Positions 17,981 through 26,931 of a DNA stretch of 58,481 bases are shown piece by piece. Made by a program: the position numbers and the translations under genes. Under the pieces are notes generated by a model. It saw only the letters and a program-made list of their open reading frames with translations, was not told the DNA's origin and searched no databases. Source of the stretch: Nostoc mirabile CHAB5784. Lineage in GTDB: Bacteria > Cyanobacteriota > Cyanobacteriia > Cyanobacteriales > Nostocaceae. The stretch lies in NCBI RefSeq assembly GCF_020829645.1, contig NZ_JAIVFS010000050.1, positions 1 through 58,481 of the forward strand, in the 5' to 3' direction. The number at the start of each line of letters is the position of its first letter. Position 1 is the first letter of the stretch.

Positions 17981-18622
17981 TTATGGATATATTGGCGATT
18001 TATCTATTCCTCCAACATGATCTAGAGGCCAGAACCGAACTACAGCCCGTCCAATAATATTCTCGCGGGGGACAACACCCCAGCAGCGACCATCATAACT
18101 ATTGTTACGATTATCACCTAGCACTAAATATGAATTGGCTGGTATAGTCTGGGGTTTCGCCAAAAAAGGTGGCTGTGGCCCTGATTGGCAAACATCAATA
18201 ACTGTACTCTGATCAGAACCGAGGTAATTGGCTTCTGGGAGGGGTTTGTTGTTGATATAAACTTTGCCATCCTTAAGTTGTACTTTTTCTCCAGGTAAGC
18301 CAATTACACGTTTAATAAAAGCATCTTGGTATTGTTCTTTTTGTAACTCTTTTGTAGGTGAAAATACTACAATATCTCCCCGCTGCGGGTCAGCAAATTT
18401 ATACTTCAACTTATCGACAATGATTTTATCTGCCTCCCACTGGTTTGGCGTACCATGCAGAGTCGGTTCCATCGATCCAGAAGGAATCCAGCGTGCTTCA
18501 GCAACAAAGGTACGAATTCCCAAAGCTAGAACAATGCTCAATACAATTGTTCTACCTAGCTCTGCGATCCAAGAATTATCGGGTTGTGGACTAGAGTTGT
18601 TATCAGACACTTTATTTTGCAT
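17981..18622 (-). CDS. lepB: Signal peptidase I
   Basis: 213 residues, S26 family. It is anchored in the membrane by one N-terminal helix (about 22-40) and cleaves signal peptides on the outer face. Catalytic S50 sits in PSGSMEPTL and general base K104 in FIKRVIGLPGE. RGDIVVF and LGDNRNNSYDGRCWG are the other family boxes. It is divergent from pyrC across 271 bp. The C-terminus is complete. Confidence 0.96.
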   Translation of the reverse strand: MQNKVSDNNSSPQPDNSWIAELGRTIVLSIVLALGIRTFVAEARWIPSGSMEPTLHGTPNQWEADKIIVDKLKYKFADPQRGDIVVFSPTKELQKEQYQDAFIKRVIGLPGEKVQLKDGKVYINNKPLPEANYLGSDQSTVIDVCQSGPQPPFLAKPQTIPANSYLVLGDNRNNSYDGRCWGVVPRENIIGRAVVRFWPLDHVGGIDKSPIYP

Positions 18623-18893
18623 GAAATTACTTAACGGAAGGAAAGATGTAGGTAATTAACTTGCCTAGTGAGACTTTATCTGTTAATCTTAACGGGAAAA
18701 TTTTAATTTCCTAGTCATGTTCCCATCTTGACTACCAATTTTAGATTGTGGATTTGACGGGGTTCTTCATAAATTAAAAATAAACTTTTTTTTAACGCGC
18801 GGCAAAAATTGGTTACTCCGATCGCGAATAAGTTTAACCTAAAAGCATAGTTCTCTGTAATACATAGTTCCTTGTCTGAAGAAAGTTAACCCT

Positions 18894-20213
18894 ATGTCAT
18901 CTCCACAAATTTTACTGATTCGCCGCGCTCGCATAATTCTACCCAATGGTGAACTGATGATTGGGGATGTGTTGACCCGCGATCGCCAAATAGTCGAAGT
19001 TGCACCAAAAATCTCCGAAACGGCACTAGCCACTGAAATTGACGCAGAAGGGTTAACTTTGTTGCCAGGAGTTATTGATCCGCAGGTGCATTTCCGAGAA
19101 CCTGGACTAGAACACAAGGAAGATTTATTCACTGCCAGTTGCGCCTGTGCTAAAGGGGGAGTCACAACATTTTTAGAAATGCCCAATACGCGCCCCCTGA
19201 CAACGACACAGCAGGCTTTAGACGACAAGCTACAACGTGCCTCACAAAAGTCTTTAGTTAATTATGGGTTTTTTATTGGGGCAACAGCAGAGAATCTACC
19301 AGATTTGCTTTTGGCAAAGCCAACACCGGGAATTAAGATTTTCATGGGGTCGATGCATGGCCAGCTGCTAGTTGATGGCGAAACAGCACTCTCTGCGATA
19401 TTTGCTAAAGGCGATCGCTTGATTGCCGTTCATGCCGAAGACCAAGCTAGAATCAACCAACGCCGCCAAGAATTTGCCAACATCCACGATCCAGCCGTTC
19501 ACTCGCAAATTCAAGATAATCAAGCGGCTTTGCTTGCAACTCAACTGGCATTAAAACTTTCTCAAAAATATCAACGTCGTTTGCATATTTTGCACATGTC
19601 AACTGCCGAAGAAGCAGATTTGCTGCGTCAGGAGAAACCTAGTTGGGTAACAGCAGAAGTGACACCACAGCATTTGTTGTTGAACACCAGTGCTTATGAG
19701 AAGATTGGCACTTTGGCACAGATGAATCCACCTTTGCGATCGCCCCACGATAACGAAGTTCTCTGGCAAGCTTTGCGCGATGGCGTGATTGATTTCATCG
19801 CTACAGATCACGCGCCACACACCTTAGAAGAAAAAGCTCAAGAATACCCCAATAGTCCTTCGGGAATGCCTGGGGTGGAAACTTCCCTAGCTTTGATGTT
19901 AACTGCGGCTATGGAGGGAAAGTGTACTATTGCTCAAGTTGTTAACTGGATGTCAAAAAATGTAGCTGTGGCTTATGGTATTCCGAATAAAGGAGCGATC
20001 GCGCCTGGTTACGATGCCGATTTAGTGCTTGTAGATTTAAACACATACCGTCCAGTCCGGCGCGAGGAACTTTTAACCAAATGCCGTTGGAGTCCCTTTG
20101 AAGGCTGGAACCTCACCGGCTGGGCTACAACCACCATTGTCGGCGGTGAGGTAGTTTATCACAAAGGTCAGGTAAATACGCAAGTACGGGGTCAAGCTTT
20201 AACTTTCTTGTAG
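18894..20213 (+). CDS. pyrC: Dihydroorotase
   Basis: 439 residues. It catalyses cyclisation of carbamoyl-aspartate to dihydroorotate in pyrimidine synthesis. Amidohydrolase motifs are in order: DPQVHFREPGLEHKED (62-77), AVHAEDQ, HILHMSTAEE and FIATDHAPHT. The usual metal-binding HxH near residue 64 reads Q64-V-H66. This replacement is, from memory, seen in a known subgroup of long dihydroorotases and need not mean inactivity. It stands alone, divergent from lepB. Confidence 0.92.
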   Translation: MSSPQILLIRRARIILPNGELMIGDVLTRDRQIVEVAPKISETALATEIDAEGLTLLPGVIDPQVHFREPGLEHKEDLFTASCACAKGGVTTFLEMPNTRPLTTTQQALDDKLQRASQKSLVNYGFFIGATAENLPDLLLAKPTPGIKIFMGSMHGQLLVDGETALSAIFAKGDRLIAVHAEDQARINQRRQEFANIHDPAVHSQIQDNQAALLATQLALKLSQKYQRRLHILHMSTAEEADLLRQEKPSWVTAEVTPQHLLLNTSAYEKIGTLAQMNPPLRSPHDNEVLWQALRDGVIDFIATDHAPHTLEEKAQEYPNSPSGMPGVETSLALMLTAAMEGKCTIAQVVNWMSKNVAVAYGIPNKGAIAPGYDADLVLVDLNTYRPVRREELLTKCRWSPFEGWNLTGWATTTIVGGEVVYHKGQVNTQVRGQALTFL

Positions 20214-20310
20214 AAATATTTATTTAACCTTACGTAGTAGACAAATAATTATACATCAAAGCCATACTTGAACTGGCAAGATTTTCATCTATCCAGAGTC
20301 AAGACTAGAC

Positions 20311-20445
20311 CAATACGGTTTGGTTAAGATCCCCCCGCCTACGGCGACCCCCTTAAAAAGGGGGTAAATAGGAGGAAAAGCCCCCCTTAAAAAAGGGGGG
20401 TTGGGGGGATCTCCGAGAGCCAAATATACTAACCGAACCGTATTG
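20311..20445. mobile_element. MITE-like element, CAATACGG family, copy A
   Basis: The 135 bp element begins CAATACGGTTTGGTTA and ends TAACCGAACCGTATTG (one mismatch when inverted). It is flanked by the 9 bp direct repeat AGACTAGAC (20302-20310 and 20446-20454). The interior is dominated by CCCCCTTAAAAAGGGGG hairpins and differs from the interiors of copies C, E and F. Confidence 0.85.
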
Positions 20446-20454
20446 AGACTAGAC

Positions 20455-20528
20455 CAATGCGGTTTGGTTAAAGCTAAAAGGCGAAAATCCTTGTTTTTTT
20501 CCCTTACCTTTTTAACCAAAGGGTATTG
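20455..20528. mobile_element. MITE-like element, CAATACGG family, copy B (short)
   Basis: 74 bp from CAATGCGGTTTGGTTAAA to TTTAACCAAAGGGTATTG, with only about 38 bp inside. It starts right after the AGACTAGAC repeat that flanks copy A, so A and B lie in tandem. The remainder of the pyrC-patatin gap (20529-20823) shows no gene. Confidence 0.75.
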
Positions 20529-20823
20529 ACTTGTCGCTGTATCAGAAATTGCAACTTGAAACTCTGAATTTATTACTAAGTATTTCAAGTCAAATCTCAA
20601 TAACTACTCCCGTAGCCTACCAGATTACCTATTTATTCTTCTTTTCCCTGCTTGGCGTCCAACTCTTACGAGACGCTACGCGTTGGCGGTTGGTAAAAAC
20701 TTAGGTATCTTCCAGCCGCATAAGAGTAAACAAGCTAATGAAAGCATATTGCGATTCATTTCATGATGCTTGTCCCCAGAAACTATGCCCAGAAACATAA
20801 CCTAGAAATCAAAGAGAATTACT

Positions 20824-21999
20824 ATGTCCTTCAAAATTTTAGCTTTAGACGGTGGCGGTATTCGTGGAGTCGTTGCAGCACGAATACTTCAACAAGTAGA
20901 ACAAGAAATTAGAAAGCAGGGGAAAGGAAACTTTTTACACGAATACTTTGATCTGATTTCTGGCACATCTACCGGTTCAATATTAGCAGGAGGGATTGCT
21001 GTTGGAAAGGAAAGCGGTGAACTCATTAAACTGTATAAAGATAGAGGTAAAGATATATTCCCGTTGGATAGAAAAGAGCGCTATAAAAACTTGCCGTCTA
21101 TCATCAAATCAATTCTTGATGTATTTTCAGTATCTAAATATTCTCATGATGGAATGATTAGCGTCCTCAAAGATGCATATAAATCCACAAAAATAAAGGA
21201 TATTGAAAAACCTGTTCTCTTAATTCTTGCTTACGATACGTTATATCGTAATACAACCTTTTTTACAAATTGTCATCCCGATCTGGGAGACAGATGGTAC
21301 GATGACTGTTATTTATGGGAGATATGTACCGCTTCTGCCTCAGCTCCTACTTTTTTTCCACCATATAAATTAGAACCTGTAGATAAAGAAAAATTTGGTG
21401 ATTGGGAATTCCCACACATTGATGGAGGAGTTTCTGCTAACAACCCCTCTCTTGCAGCTTTAAGTCTAGTTATGAGGATTAGTCAGTCTTCAGTCTCTCC
21501 AGAAATCAAGCAAAAATATAAACTTGATAATCTGCGATTAGAAGATATTTCTATCCTTTCTATTGGCACAGGTCAAACTGGTGAACCATATCAATATAAG
21601 CAAATAAGCAAATGGAAAGGCTTAGACTGGGTAAAAAATCTTACTAACATCTTTATGGAACCTACATCTGAGATTGGTAGTACGATTTGCCGGCAAATCA
21701 TGGGTGGATACGATTCTAAACGTTACTTACGTCTTCAGTTTGACTTAAATGAGAAATTCAAACCCAAGCCACAAGAGACTTATAAAGATCCTCGCATTTT
21801 ATTAGCTCCAGAAGAGCGAAAAAACCTATTTACAGGGCAAAAAGTCAGTGAAGAAATAGATAACACTAATTCAGAGATTATTGAGCAGTTAATAAATACT
21901 ACTTCTGCATTCATTGATAAAGGTCTTACGTATTATACCAGAGACGACTCCGGTTCTCAGATAAAAGAGGCGATCGCCTCTTTCATTAAAAATAACTAG
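20824..21999 (+). CDS. Patatin-like phospholipase
   Basis: 391 residues, probably cytosolic, with no signal peptide. The patatin core spans about 5-230: glycine-rich oxyanion loop LDGGGIRG, nucleophile motif SGTSTGS and Asp motif IDGGVSANNP, giving the Ser-Asp dyad. Such enzymes release fatty acids from membrane lipids. CapV-type members act as effectors in CBASS antiphage systems, but no cyclic-nucleotide synthase lies next to this gene, so a defence role is not supported here. A 20-bp stem-loop follows the stop. It is a monocistronic unit. Confidence 0.92.
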   Translation: MSFKILALDGGGIRGVVAARILQQVEQEIRKQGKGNFLHEYFDLISGTSTGSILAGGIAVGKESGELIKLYKDRGKDIFPLDRKERYKNLPSIIKSILDVFSVSKYSHDGMISVLKDAYKSTKIKDIEKPVLLILAYDTLYRNTTFFTNCHPDLGDRWYDDCYLWEICTASASAPTFFPPYKLEPVDKEKFGDWEFPHIDGGVSANNPSLAALSLVMRISQSSVSPEIKQKYKLDNLRLEDISILSIGTGQTGEPYQYKQISKWKGLDWVKNLTNIFMEPTSEIGSTICRQIMGGYDSKRYLRLQFDLNEKFKPKPQETYKDPRILLAPEERKNLFTGQKVSEEIDNTNSEIIEQLINTTSAFIDKGLTYYTRDDSGSQIKEAIASFIKNN

Positions 22000-22039
22000 T
22001 GCATCCACGTAGACATATTAATGTCAACTAATATAAGAC

Positions 22040-22088
22040 AAAACATCTCGTATTTCTACGATAATTATGTAGAAATACGAGATGTTTT
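22040..22088 (+). terminator. 20-bp perfect stem-loop after the patatin gene
   Basis: The arms 22040-22059 (AAAACATCTCGTATTTCTAC) and 22069-22088 pair perfectly around a 9-nt loop and run into an AT-rich tail. They lie 41 bp past the patatin stop, consistent with an intrinsic terminator. Confidence 0.8.
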
Positions 22089-22644
22089 ATTTAAATTTAT
22101 TAATATCAGTATTTATTACAGATGTGAAGAGAAAAACTTATTGCTATTTAAAATTTTTTCAATTAATTTTCAAATATTTGATAATTCAGTATATTTGTGT
22201 ATATATTATGACTTTGGTTTGGGTATATTGAGTATAAGGAAAAGTTAGACAACTTCTACAGAACTTGCTTGATGTTGTTTAACTTTTCTCTACTAGCTTT
22301 GGCTGCTAAGTAATCCAGATTTGTTCTCTTAATGACAGTAGAGAACCAATCGGGTAAAACCAAGCTGACTAAGTTCTGTGAAAACTCTCATTTAACCCAA
22401 CGACAGTTTACATTTTCTTCATTCACAGACCATCTAAATCAGTTTTTTAAGTGATTATTGCAGCAATAAAGCTGCTGTTACAAAATTTTTTCATTTATTT
22501 TGGGTTGAAATAACAATGTTAGTGATTTACAGTGGTGAGCGTGGTAGTGGCAGATAGAACGAGTGTGGAGTTCTCCCTCGACTGTTTGCAGAAATTTTCT
22601 CGTGTTGTATGTGCTAAAGAAGGTGACATTTCTCGTACTTAAGT
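22089..22644. other. Intergenic region, no gene seen
   Basis: 556 bp, very AT-rich, between the patatin terminator and MITE copy C. No frame with coding character or clear repeat was found. Confidence 0.55.
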
Positions 22645-22781
22645 CAATACGCTTGGGTTAAGAAGAATGCTACGTTGGGTTGAACATTCGTGTTACCCAA
22701 CAAAGGCTTGATAATGTTGGGTTTCGTTCCTCAACCCAACCTACACTAGTTTTATTTTTTAGCCTTAACCCAAGCGTATTG
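22645..22781. mobile_element. MITE-like element, CAATACGG family, copy C
   Basis: 137 bp. The ends CAATACGCTTGGGTTAAG and CTTAACCCAAGCGTATTG are perfect inverted repeats. The exact 10 bp duplication GTACTTAAGT lies on both sides (22635-22644, 22782-22791). The interior is the palindromic TTGGGTTG../..CAACCCAACC core shared with copies E and F. Confidence 0.92.
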
Positions 22782-22803
22782 GTACTTAAGTCGGGAGATG
22801 AGC

Positions 22804-23259
22804 TTAAATCGCGGCAATAACTTCGCTAATGGCACAATTGAATGGGATGAGTTCGACTTGACGAGTGCCCTCATTTCCATAAGTCAAGCTCACACTTAGA
22901 TAGCTATCTGGCTTGTAGGGCAATCGTTTCGCCCATTCAACTGCCACAATTCCTGGTATGACTTCAACACCTTCCCAGTAACTTTCTAAATTCAGCGCTG
23001 CAACTTCTTGTGGTTCTAAGCGATATAAATCTAGGTGGTAAAGGGGGAGGCGTCCTTCCATGTACTCATTAATCAGCGTGAAAGTGGGACTGACAATAGG
23101 TTCAGTGATTCCCAAACCCTTGCCAATACCTTGAACTAGGGTAGTTTTACCAGCACCTAAATCACCTTCTAGTAAAATTACACTGCCAGGAGTCAGAGAT
23201 TCACCGAGAGTAATACCTAAGCGTAGCGTCGCCTCTGTATCTGCAAGAAAAATTTTCAT
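22804..23259 (-). CDS. tsaE: tRNA threonylcarbamoyladenosine synthesis ATPase TsaE
   Basis: 151 residues, the family size. It drives the TsaBD/TsaC cycle that makes t6A37 in ANN-decoding tRNAs. The Walker A motif GDLGAGKTTL lies at about 32-41. SPTFTLINEY and LYHLDLYRL are conserved TsaE blocks. The gene ends 13 bp from the right duplicated target of MITE copy C. No operon partner is visible. Confidence 0.94.
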   Translation of the reverse strand: MKIFLADTEATLRLGITLGESLTPGSVILLEGDLGAGKTTLVQGIGKGLGITEPIVSPTFTLINEYMEGRLPLYHLDLYRLEPQEVAALNLESYWEGVEVIPGIVAVEWAKRLPYKPDSYLSVSLTYGNEGTRQVELIPFNCAISEVIAAI

Positions 23260-23621
23260 AATTAGTCATTAGTCATTAGTCAAAATAATTCGTAATTTAT
23301 AATTCGTAATTCGTAATTATTACCCCACGACTGAAGTCGGGGGCCTAATTGAGGAATAAATTTATTTGTCTCCATAAACTTTAGTTAGGGGCTTGTCCTT
23401 TAATTACGAATTACGAATTACGAATTAGTAATTATTTGGTCATTAGTCATTAGTCCTTTGTTTAGACTAATGACTAATTTTCATTTTCCTTAATTTTGAA
23501 TTTTGTTAGCGCAGCGTAAAGCCTTCTCTTCTTAGGCTGCGCCAACGGCATGGCAACGCTATGAGCGAGTCAGCGTACTCTGTAAGAGTTGCAAGCTACG
23601 CGCAGCGTCTCGTAGAGAGCG
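23260..23621. repeat. Composite intergenic repeat block between tsaE and the yvcK-type gene
   Basis: Contains TTAGTCA and ATTCGTA heptamer runs, a CCCCACGACTGAAGTCGGGGG hairpin region near 23332, the inverse heptamers at 23402-23465, and a GCG-rich palindrome series at 23504-23620. The two halves are roughly mirror images. No gene is seen. Confidence 0.75.
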
Positions 23622-25010
23622 TCATTTTGAATTTTGAATTCCCCCAAGGGGCTGACCTCTACCGTACCACCGCAATAACACTCGTGCTAGTTTCTGCGGA
23701 TTGTGACGGACAAAACCCGTTTCATCTTCATACAAAACATTAGCTGCAACAATCCTTCGCCCTAGCTGAGTTACGGCTTCTCTATCTAGGAAAACGGGAT
23801 GGGAGTTTTGTTGGGCGTAGCGGATGAGTGATTGCTCCGAGGGAGATTTTTTGTGGATTAGCACAGCGTCGAATAGCCGTCTTTGCCCACAAGCAGCATC
23901 TATTGCTCTAATGTGATCTGCAACAGTGTAGCCTTCAGTTTCTCCTGGTTGAGTCATTATATTGCAGATATAAATACGGGGGGCATCTGTTTGAGCGATC
24001 GCATCGGCAATTTCTGGTACTAATAAATTAGGAATCAGGCTTGTATAAAGGCTACCTGGGCCAATAATAATGTAATCAGCTTCTTTAAGTGCCTTAATAG
24101 CTGCTGGTACTGCCGGAGGATTAGCTGGAATGCAGCCAATTTTGACAATTTTACCACCAGCTTTGGGAATGCTAGACTCCCCATCAATGCGACGACCATC
24201 GGCTAATTCTGCCCAGAGGCGAACATCACTGAGAGTTGCTGGTAGTACTTGTCCCCGTACCGCTAGCACTTTGGAACTGGCTGCAACTGCTTGTTCTAAA
24301 TCTCCAGTAATATCACTCATTGCCGTTAAAAACAAATTACCAAAACTGTGACCCGTTAACCCATCTCCAGCCCGAAAACGGTATTGAAACAATTCTGTTA
24401 ATAACTTTTCTTCATCTGCTAGAGCAGCCAAACAATTGCGAATATCTCCTGGTGGTAGCACTCCAAATTCTTGACGCAACCGCCCAGAAGATCCACCATC
24501 ATCGGCGACAGTGACAATAGCAGTAATATTAGCACTGTAGGTTTTCAATCCCCTCAATAACGTAGAAAGTCCCGTACCACCACCAATTACCACTATTTTC
24601 GGGCCTCGGTACAATCGATGATGTGCCAGCAAGACATCGATAAGTTCTTCTCCGCCTTCTGTTCTTAGTACTTTAGTAATTGAGCCTACAGTGCGAGTTT
24701 GCCCCCAAAGCACTAACAGCAAGCCGCCAAGCAGCACCAAAGGCCCACTAACATAGTTGGGTAAAATGTTGGTGATTACTCCCAGGAAACCCCTAAACAA
24801 CTCGATCATCCAAAAAATTGGGGTCAGCTTAATCCAGATAGCTAATCCCAAACTCGCCAGCAGTACACCCCCAATACTGATCAACAACCAACGTTTTACC
24901 GATAGTCCAGGGGATAACCATTTGAACCACTGGTTAACCCGATAGGAAGTACGAGAACGCGACTGCTTTTGCAGGGCGTTGAGGGCTTGTCTGAGAAAAC
25001 CAATTGACAT
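23622..25010 (-). CDS. YvcK/CofD-family protein (gluconeogenesis factor type) with membrane anchor
   Basis: 462 residues. The N-terminal 110 or so residues contain two hydrophobic segments (about 42-65 and 85-105), as cyanobacterial members have. The Rossmann-like core starts at KIVVIGGGTGLSTLLRGLK and continues with TVADDGGSSGRLR and LPPGDIRNCLAAL, the YvcK signature. YvcK binds UDP-sugars and influences cell-wall and carbon metabolism in Bacillus. The exact role here is unknown. The last residues (GIQNSK) are encoded by the ATTCAAAATTCAAAAT repeat, so the native C-terminus was probably replaced by repeat DNA. Confidence 0.9.
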   Translation of the reverse strand: MSIGFLRQALNALQKQSRSRTSYRVNQWFKWLSPGLSVKRWLLISIGGVLLASLGLAIWIKLTPIFWMIELFRGFLGVITNILPNYVSGPLVLLGGLLLVLWGQTRTVGSITKVLRTEGGEELIDVLLAHHRLYRGPKIVVIGGGTGLSTLLRGLKTYSANITAIVTVADDGGSSGRLRQEFGVLPPGDIRNCLAALADEEKLLTELFQYRFRAGDGLTGHSFGNLFLTAMSDITGDLEQAVAASSKVLAVRGQVLPATLSDVRLWAELADGRRIDGESSIPKAGGKIVKIGCIPANPPAVPAAIKALKEADYIIIGPGSLYTSLIPNLLVPEIADAIAQTDAPRIYICNIMTQPGETEGYTVADHIRAIDAACGQRRLFDAVLIHKKSPSEQSLIRYAQQNSHPVFLDREAVTQLGRRIVAANVLYEDETGFVRHNPQKLARVLLRWYGRGQPLGGIQNSK

Positions 25011-25184
25011 ACCTGATTTACAGCAGTGCTACAAACAATAATTAACAGAAAATGTACACCACTTGGTTTAAAACACTAGGCGTGAAACTATTATATTTGT
25101 CAATCTCATTAGACTAAGAGCAAGTGGTCAAGATTGCCAGTATTTCTAGTTAAACAATACACTGGCTTGATAAAAGTGAATTTA

Positions 25185-25676
25185 ATGGAAAAACGAATTT
25201 TAGGATTAGACCCAGGACTGGCAATTTTAGGGTTTGGGGTAATTACCTGCACACAAATTCCTAACAAGGTACAAGAGACTAGAGTAAATATGCTGGATTT
25301 TGGGGTAATCAAAACGTCGGCAGATGTAGAAATGGGACAGCGCTTATGTACTTTATTTGATGATTTACACACCGTGATGGAGGAATTTCAACCAGATTTA
25401 GTGGCGATCGAAAAACTATTCTTCTACCGGATGTCAAGTACAATCCTGGTTGCACAGGCGCGGGGTGTAGTCATTTTAGTCTTAGGGCAGCGTCGTCTTC
25501 CTTATGTAGAATTTACTCCGGCTCAAATTAAACAAGCTTTAACAGGGTATGGCAATGCCGATAAGTCGGAAGTGCAAGAAGCGGTGGCGCGGGAGTTGGA
25601 TTTAGATGAAATTCCCAAGCCTGATGATGCTGCGGATGCTTTGGCGGTAGCTTTGACGGCTTCTTATCAGCTATAG
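25185..25676 (+). CDS. ruvC: Holliday-junction resolvase RuvC
   Basis: 163 residues from the ATG at 25185 (MEKRILGLDPG). An in-frame extension would need a TTG at 25134 and adds nothing conserved. RuvC cuts four-way junctions symmetrically as a dimer. The acidic residues sit in GLDPGLA, VAIEKLF and the C-terminal KPDDAADALAVAL. It is complete and divergent from the yvcK-type gene. No ruvA or ruvB is nearby, normal for cyanobacteria. Confidence 0.95.
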   Translation: MEKRILGLDPGLAILGFGVITCTQIPNKVQETRVNMLDFGVIKTSADVEMGQRLCTLFDDLHTVMEEFQPDLVAIEKLFFYRMSSTILVAQARGVVILVLGQRRLPYVEFTPAQIKQALTGYGNADKSEVQEAVARELDLDEIPKPDDAADALAVALTASYQL

Positions 25677-25759
25677 GTGTGTACACGAAGAAAAAAGTTC
25701 TTATATTAATTAAGAATACATTCGTTATACCAATTCTGTATAAAGATGCGCCAAATTTA

Positions 25760-25860
25760 TAAAGGAACGAACCGCAGAGACACAGAGAAGCCAGTGCGCC
25801 CTTGCGGTTAAGAGACTTGAAGCAACTGGCGCGACACAGAGGAGAAAAAGCAAGGTTAAA
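25760..25860. repeat. Dispersed repeat: GAACCGCAGAG frame with nested GCCAGTGCGCCC insert
   Basis: The outer sequence ACGAACCGCAGAGACACAGAG is interrupted by the GCCAGTGCGCCC..CAACTGGCGCGA unit (25790-25834), then continues as CACAGAGG. The same outer sequence occurs uninterrupted at 29482-29520. No gene is seen from 25677 to 26100. Confidence 0.75.
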
Positions 25861-26100
25861 AAATTCAGCGCAGCTTCATAAAGAAATGGTATTAGAATCA
25901 AGACGCTCGTGGACTCGCTACCGCTACGCTATCAGTGAGGGATTCAGACCCGACACTGATTGTTTTGCACCAAATTTTCAATTTTGTGTGGTGTTTCATT
26001 GTTTATTCAGCGTTCGACTGAGCGCTCACGCCGAAGTCCACCATTTGCACGGAATTCAATTTCTTATTCTGCCGAAGTCGCGCATGTATTCTTTCTTGTT

Positions 26101-26376
26101 AACTAGTTCCGTGGGTTTAAGTCCCCCGGTTCAATAAAAAAGCAAGTTTTGTGTTGGGGTTATATCAAGTACGTCGGATTACTTATGATAAAATCTATCA
26201 ATGTAGGTTGGTAGGTTGGGTTGAACTTAAGTGTTACCCAACATGAACATGGATCAAATGTTGGGTTTCGTTCCTCAACCCAACCTACAGATATTATAAG
26301 TGTTTAATCGAACCTGATATTAAATCCCCATTACAAAACTTAATTACGAATTACGAATTACGAATTACGAATTATT
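26101..26376. repeat. Dispersed TTCCGTGGGTTTAAGTCC repeat interrupted by a MITE
   Basis: The left part runs to TGTTGGGGTTA (26162). The right part resumes at TTAAATCCCCATTACAAAAC (26320) and ends in TTACGAA heptamers. An uninterrupted copy lies at 31230-31310 and an inverse one at 37977-38087, which shows that 26163-26319 was inserted. Confidence 0.8.
26163..26319. mobile_element. MITE-like element with TATCARGT ends carrying the TTGGGTTG core
   Basis: 157 bp. The ends TATCAAGTACG and the inverse TATCAGGTTCG match imperfectly, with a 3 bp TTA duplication on both sides. The centre (about 26208-26290) is the palindromic TTGGGTTG../..CAACCCAACC sequence that fills CAATACGG-family copies C, E and F, but here it is inside different ends. 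Confidence 0.75.
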
Positions 26377-26931
26377 TAATAAGGATTTGGCTGAATAAGT
26401 AGGCTTGACAATAAAACGCTAGAAATATTGAAATCAAGAAAAAATTCTTATGCTTTAAATACGTTTGCTTTGATAATGTATCTTAGAGCCAATTATGTTT
26501 CAAAAGCCAGCTAGCAACACAAGAAAAGGACTTGATAATCTAAGCCTCCTCTCGGCAGATAAACCTCTAAATCACAAGCTTGCTCTAAGTTATTTAAATA
26601 TTAATTATAACAAGCTAACTTTCTACATAAGTACACTTAAGCGTACAAAAGTTGTACAATAATTATGAGTAATCAATCATACAGAAATTTTAGGCTTGCC
26701 GTACCCCTATAGGTACTAAAATATACCAAATATTTCTCTGAGATCCAATACAAAATATACTTTAATGAATCAGATTTTATGGAAAAATGCAATGATAGGA
26801 TATTGGCTGAAGATGCTTTAAATAAATCATTAGCATTTAAAAATAGCTCACTTAGTTTCTAAGTAGTTACGAAACTAAATGTATGAATAATGTCAAATTG
26901 AAGAATTCTTATTTGATGTATGTAAGCTCCT
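26377..26931. promoter_or_regulatory. AT-rich upstream region of the NACHT gene with a short stem-loop
   Basis: 555 bp with no gene seen. TTAGTTTC (26852-26859) and GAAACTAA (26871-26878) form an 8-bp inverted repeat 53 bp before the NACHT start, a possible operator or leader hairpin. GTACAA/TTGTAC (26643-26657) is a second small palindrome. Confidence 0.35.

Noticed and set aside
22021..22248. A 75-codon plus-strand frame after the patatin gene
   Set aside because: Its first part is the perfect terminator stem-loop and the rest is AT-rich with no family resemblance.
25802..26137. A 111-codon plus-strand frame between ruvC and the NACHT gene
   Set aside because: Begins inside the GCCAGT repeat and ends in the TTCCGTGGG repeat; composition not protein-like.
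26643..26657. NtcA-type site (GTA N8 TAC) upstream of the NACHT gene
   Set aside because: The palindrome GTACAAAAGTTGTAC has nine bases between GTA and TAC instead of eight, and no suitable -10 follows.
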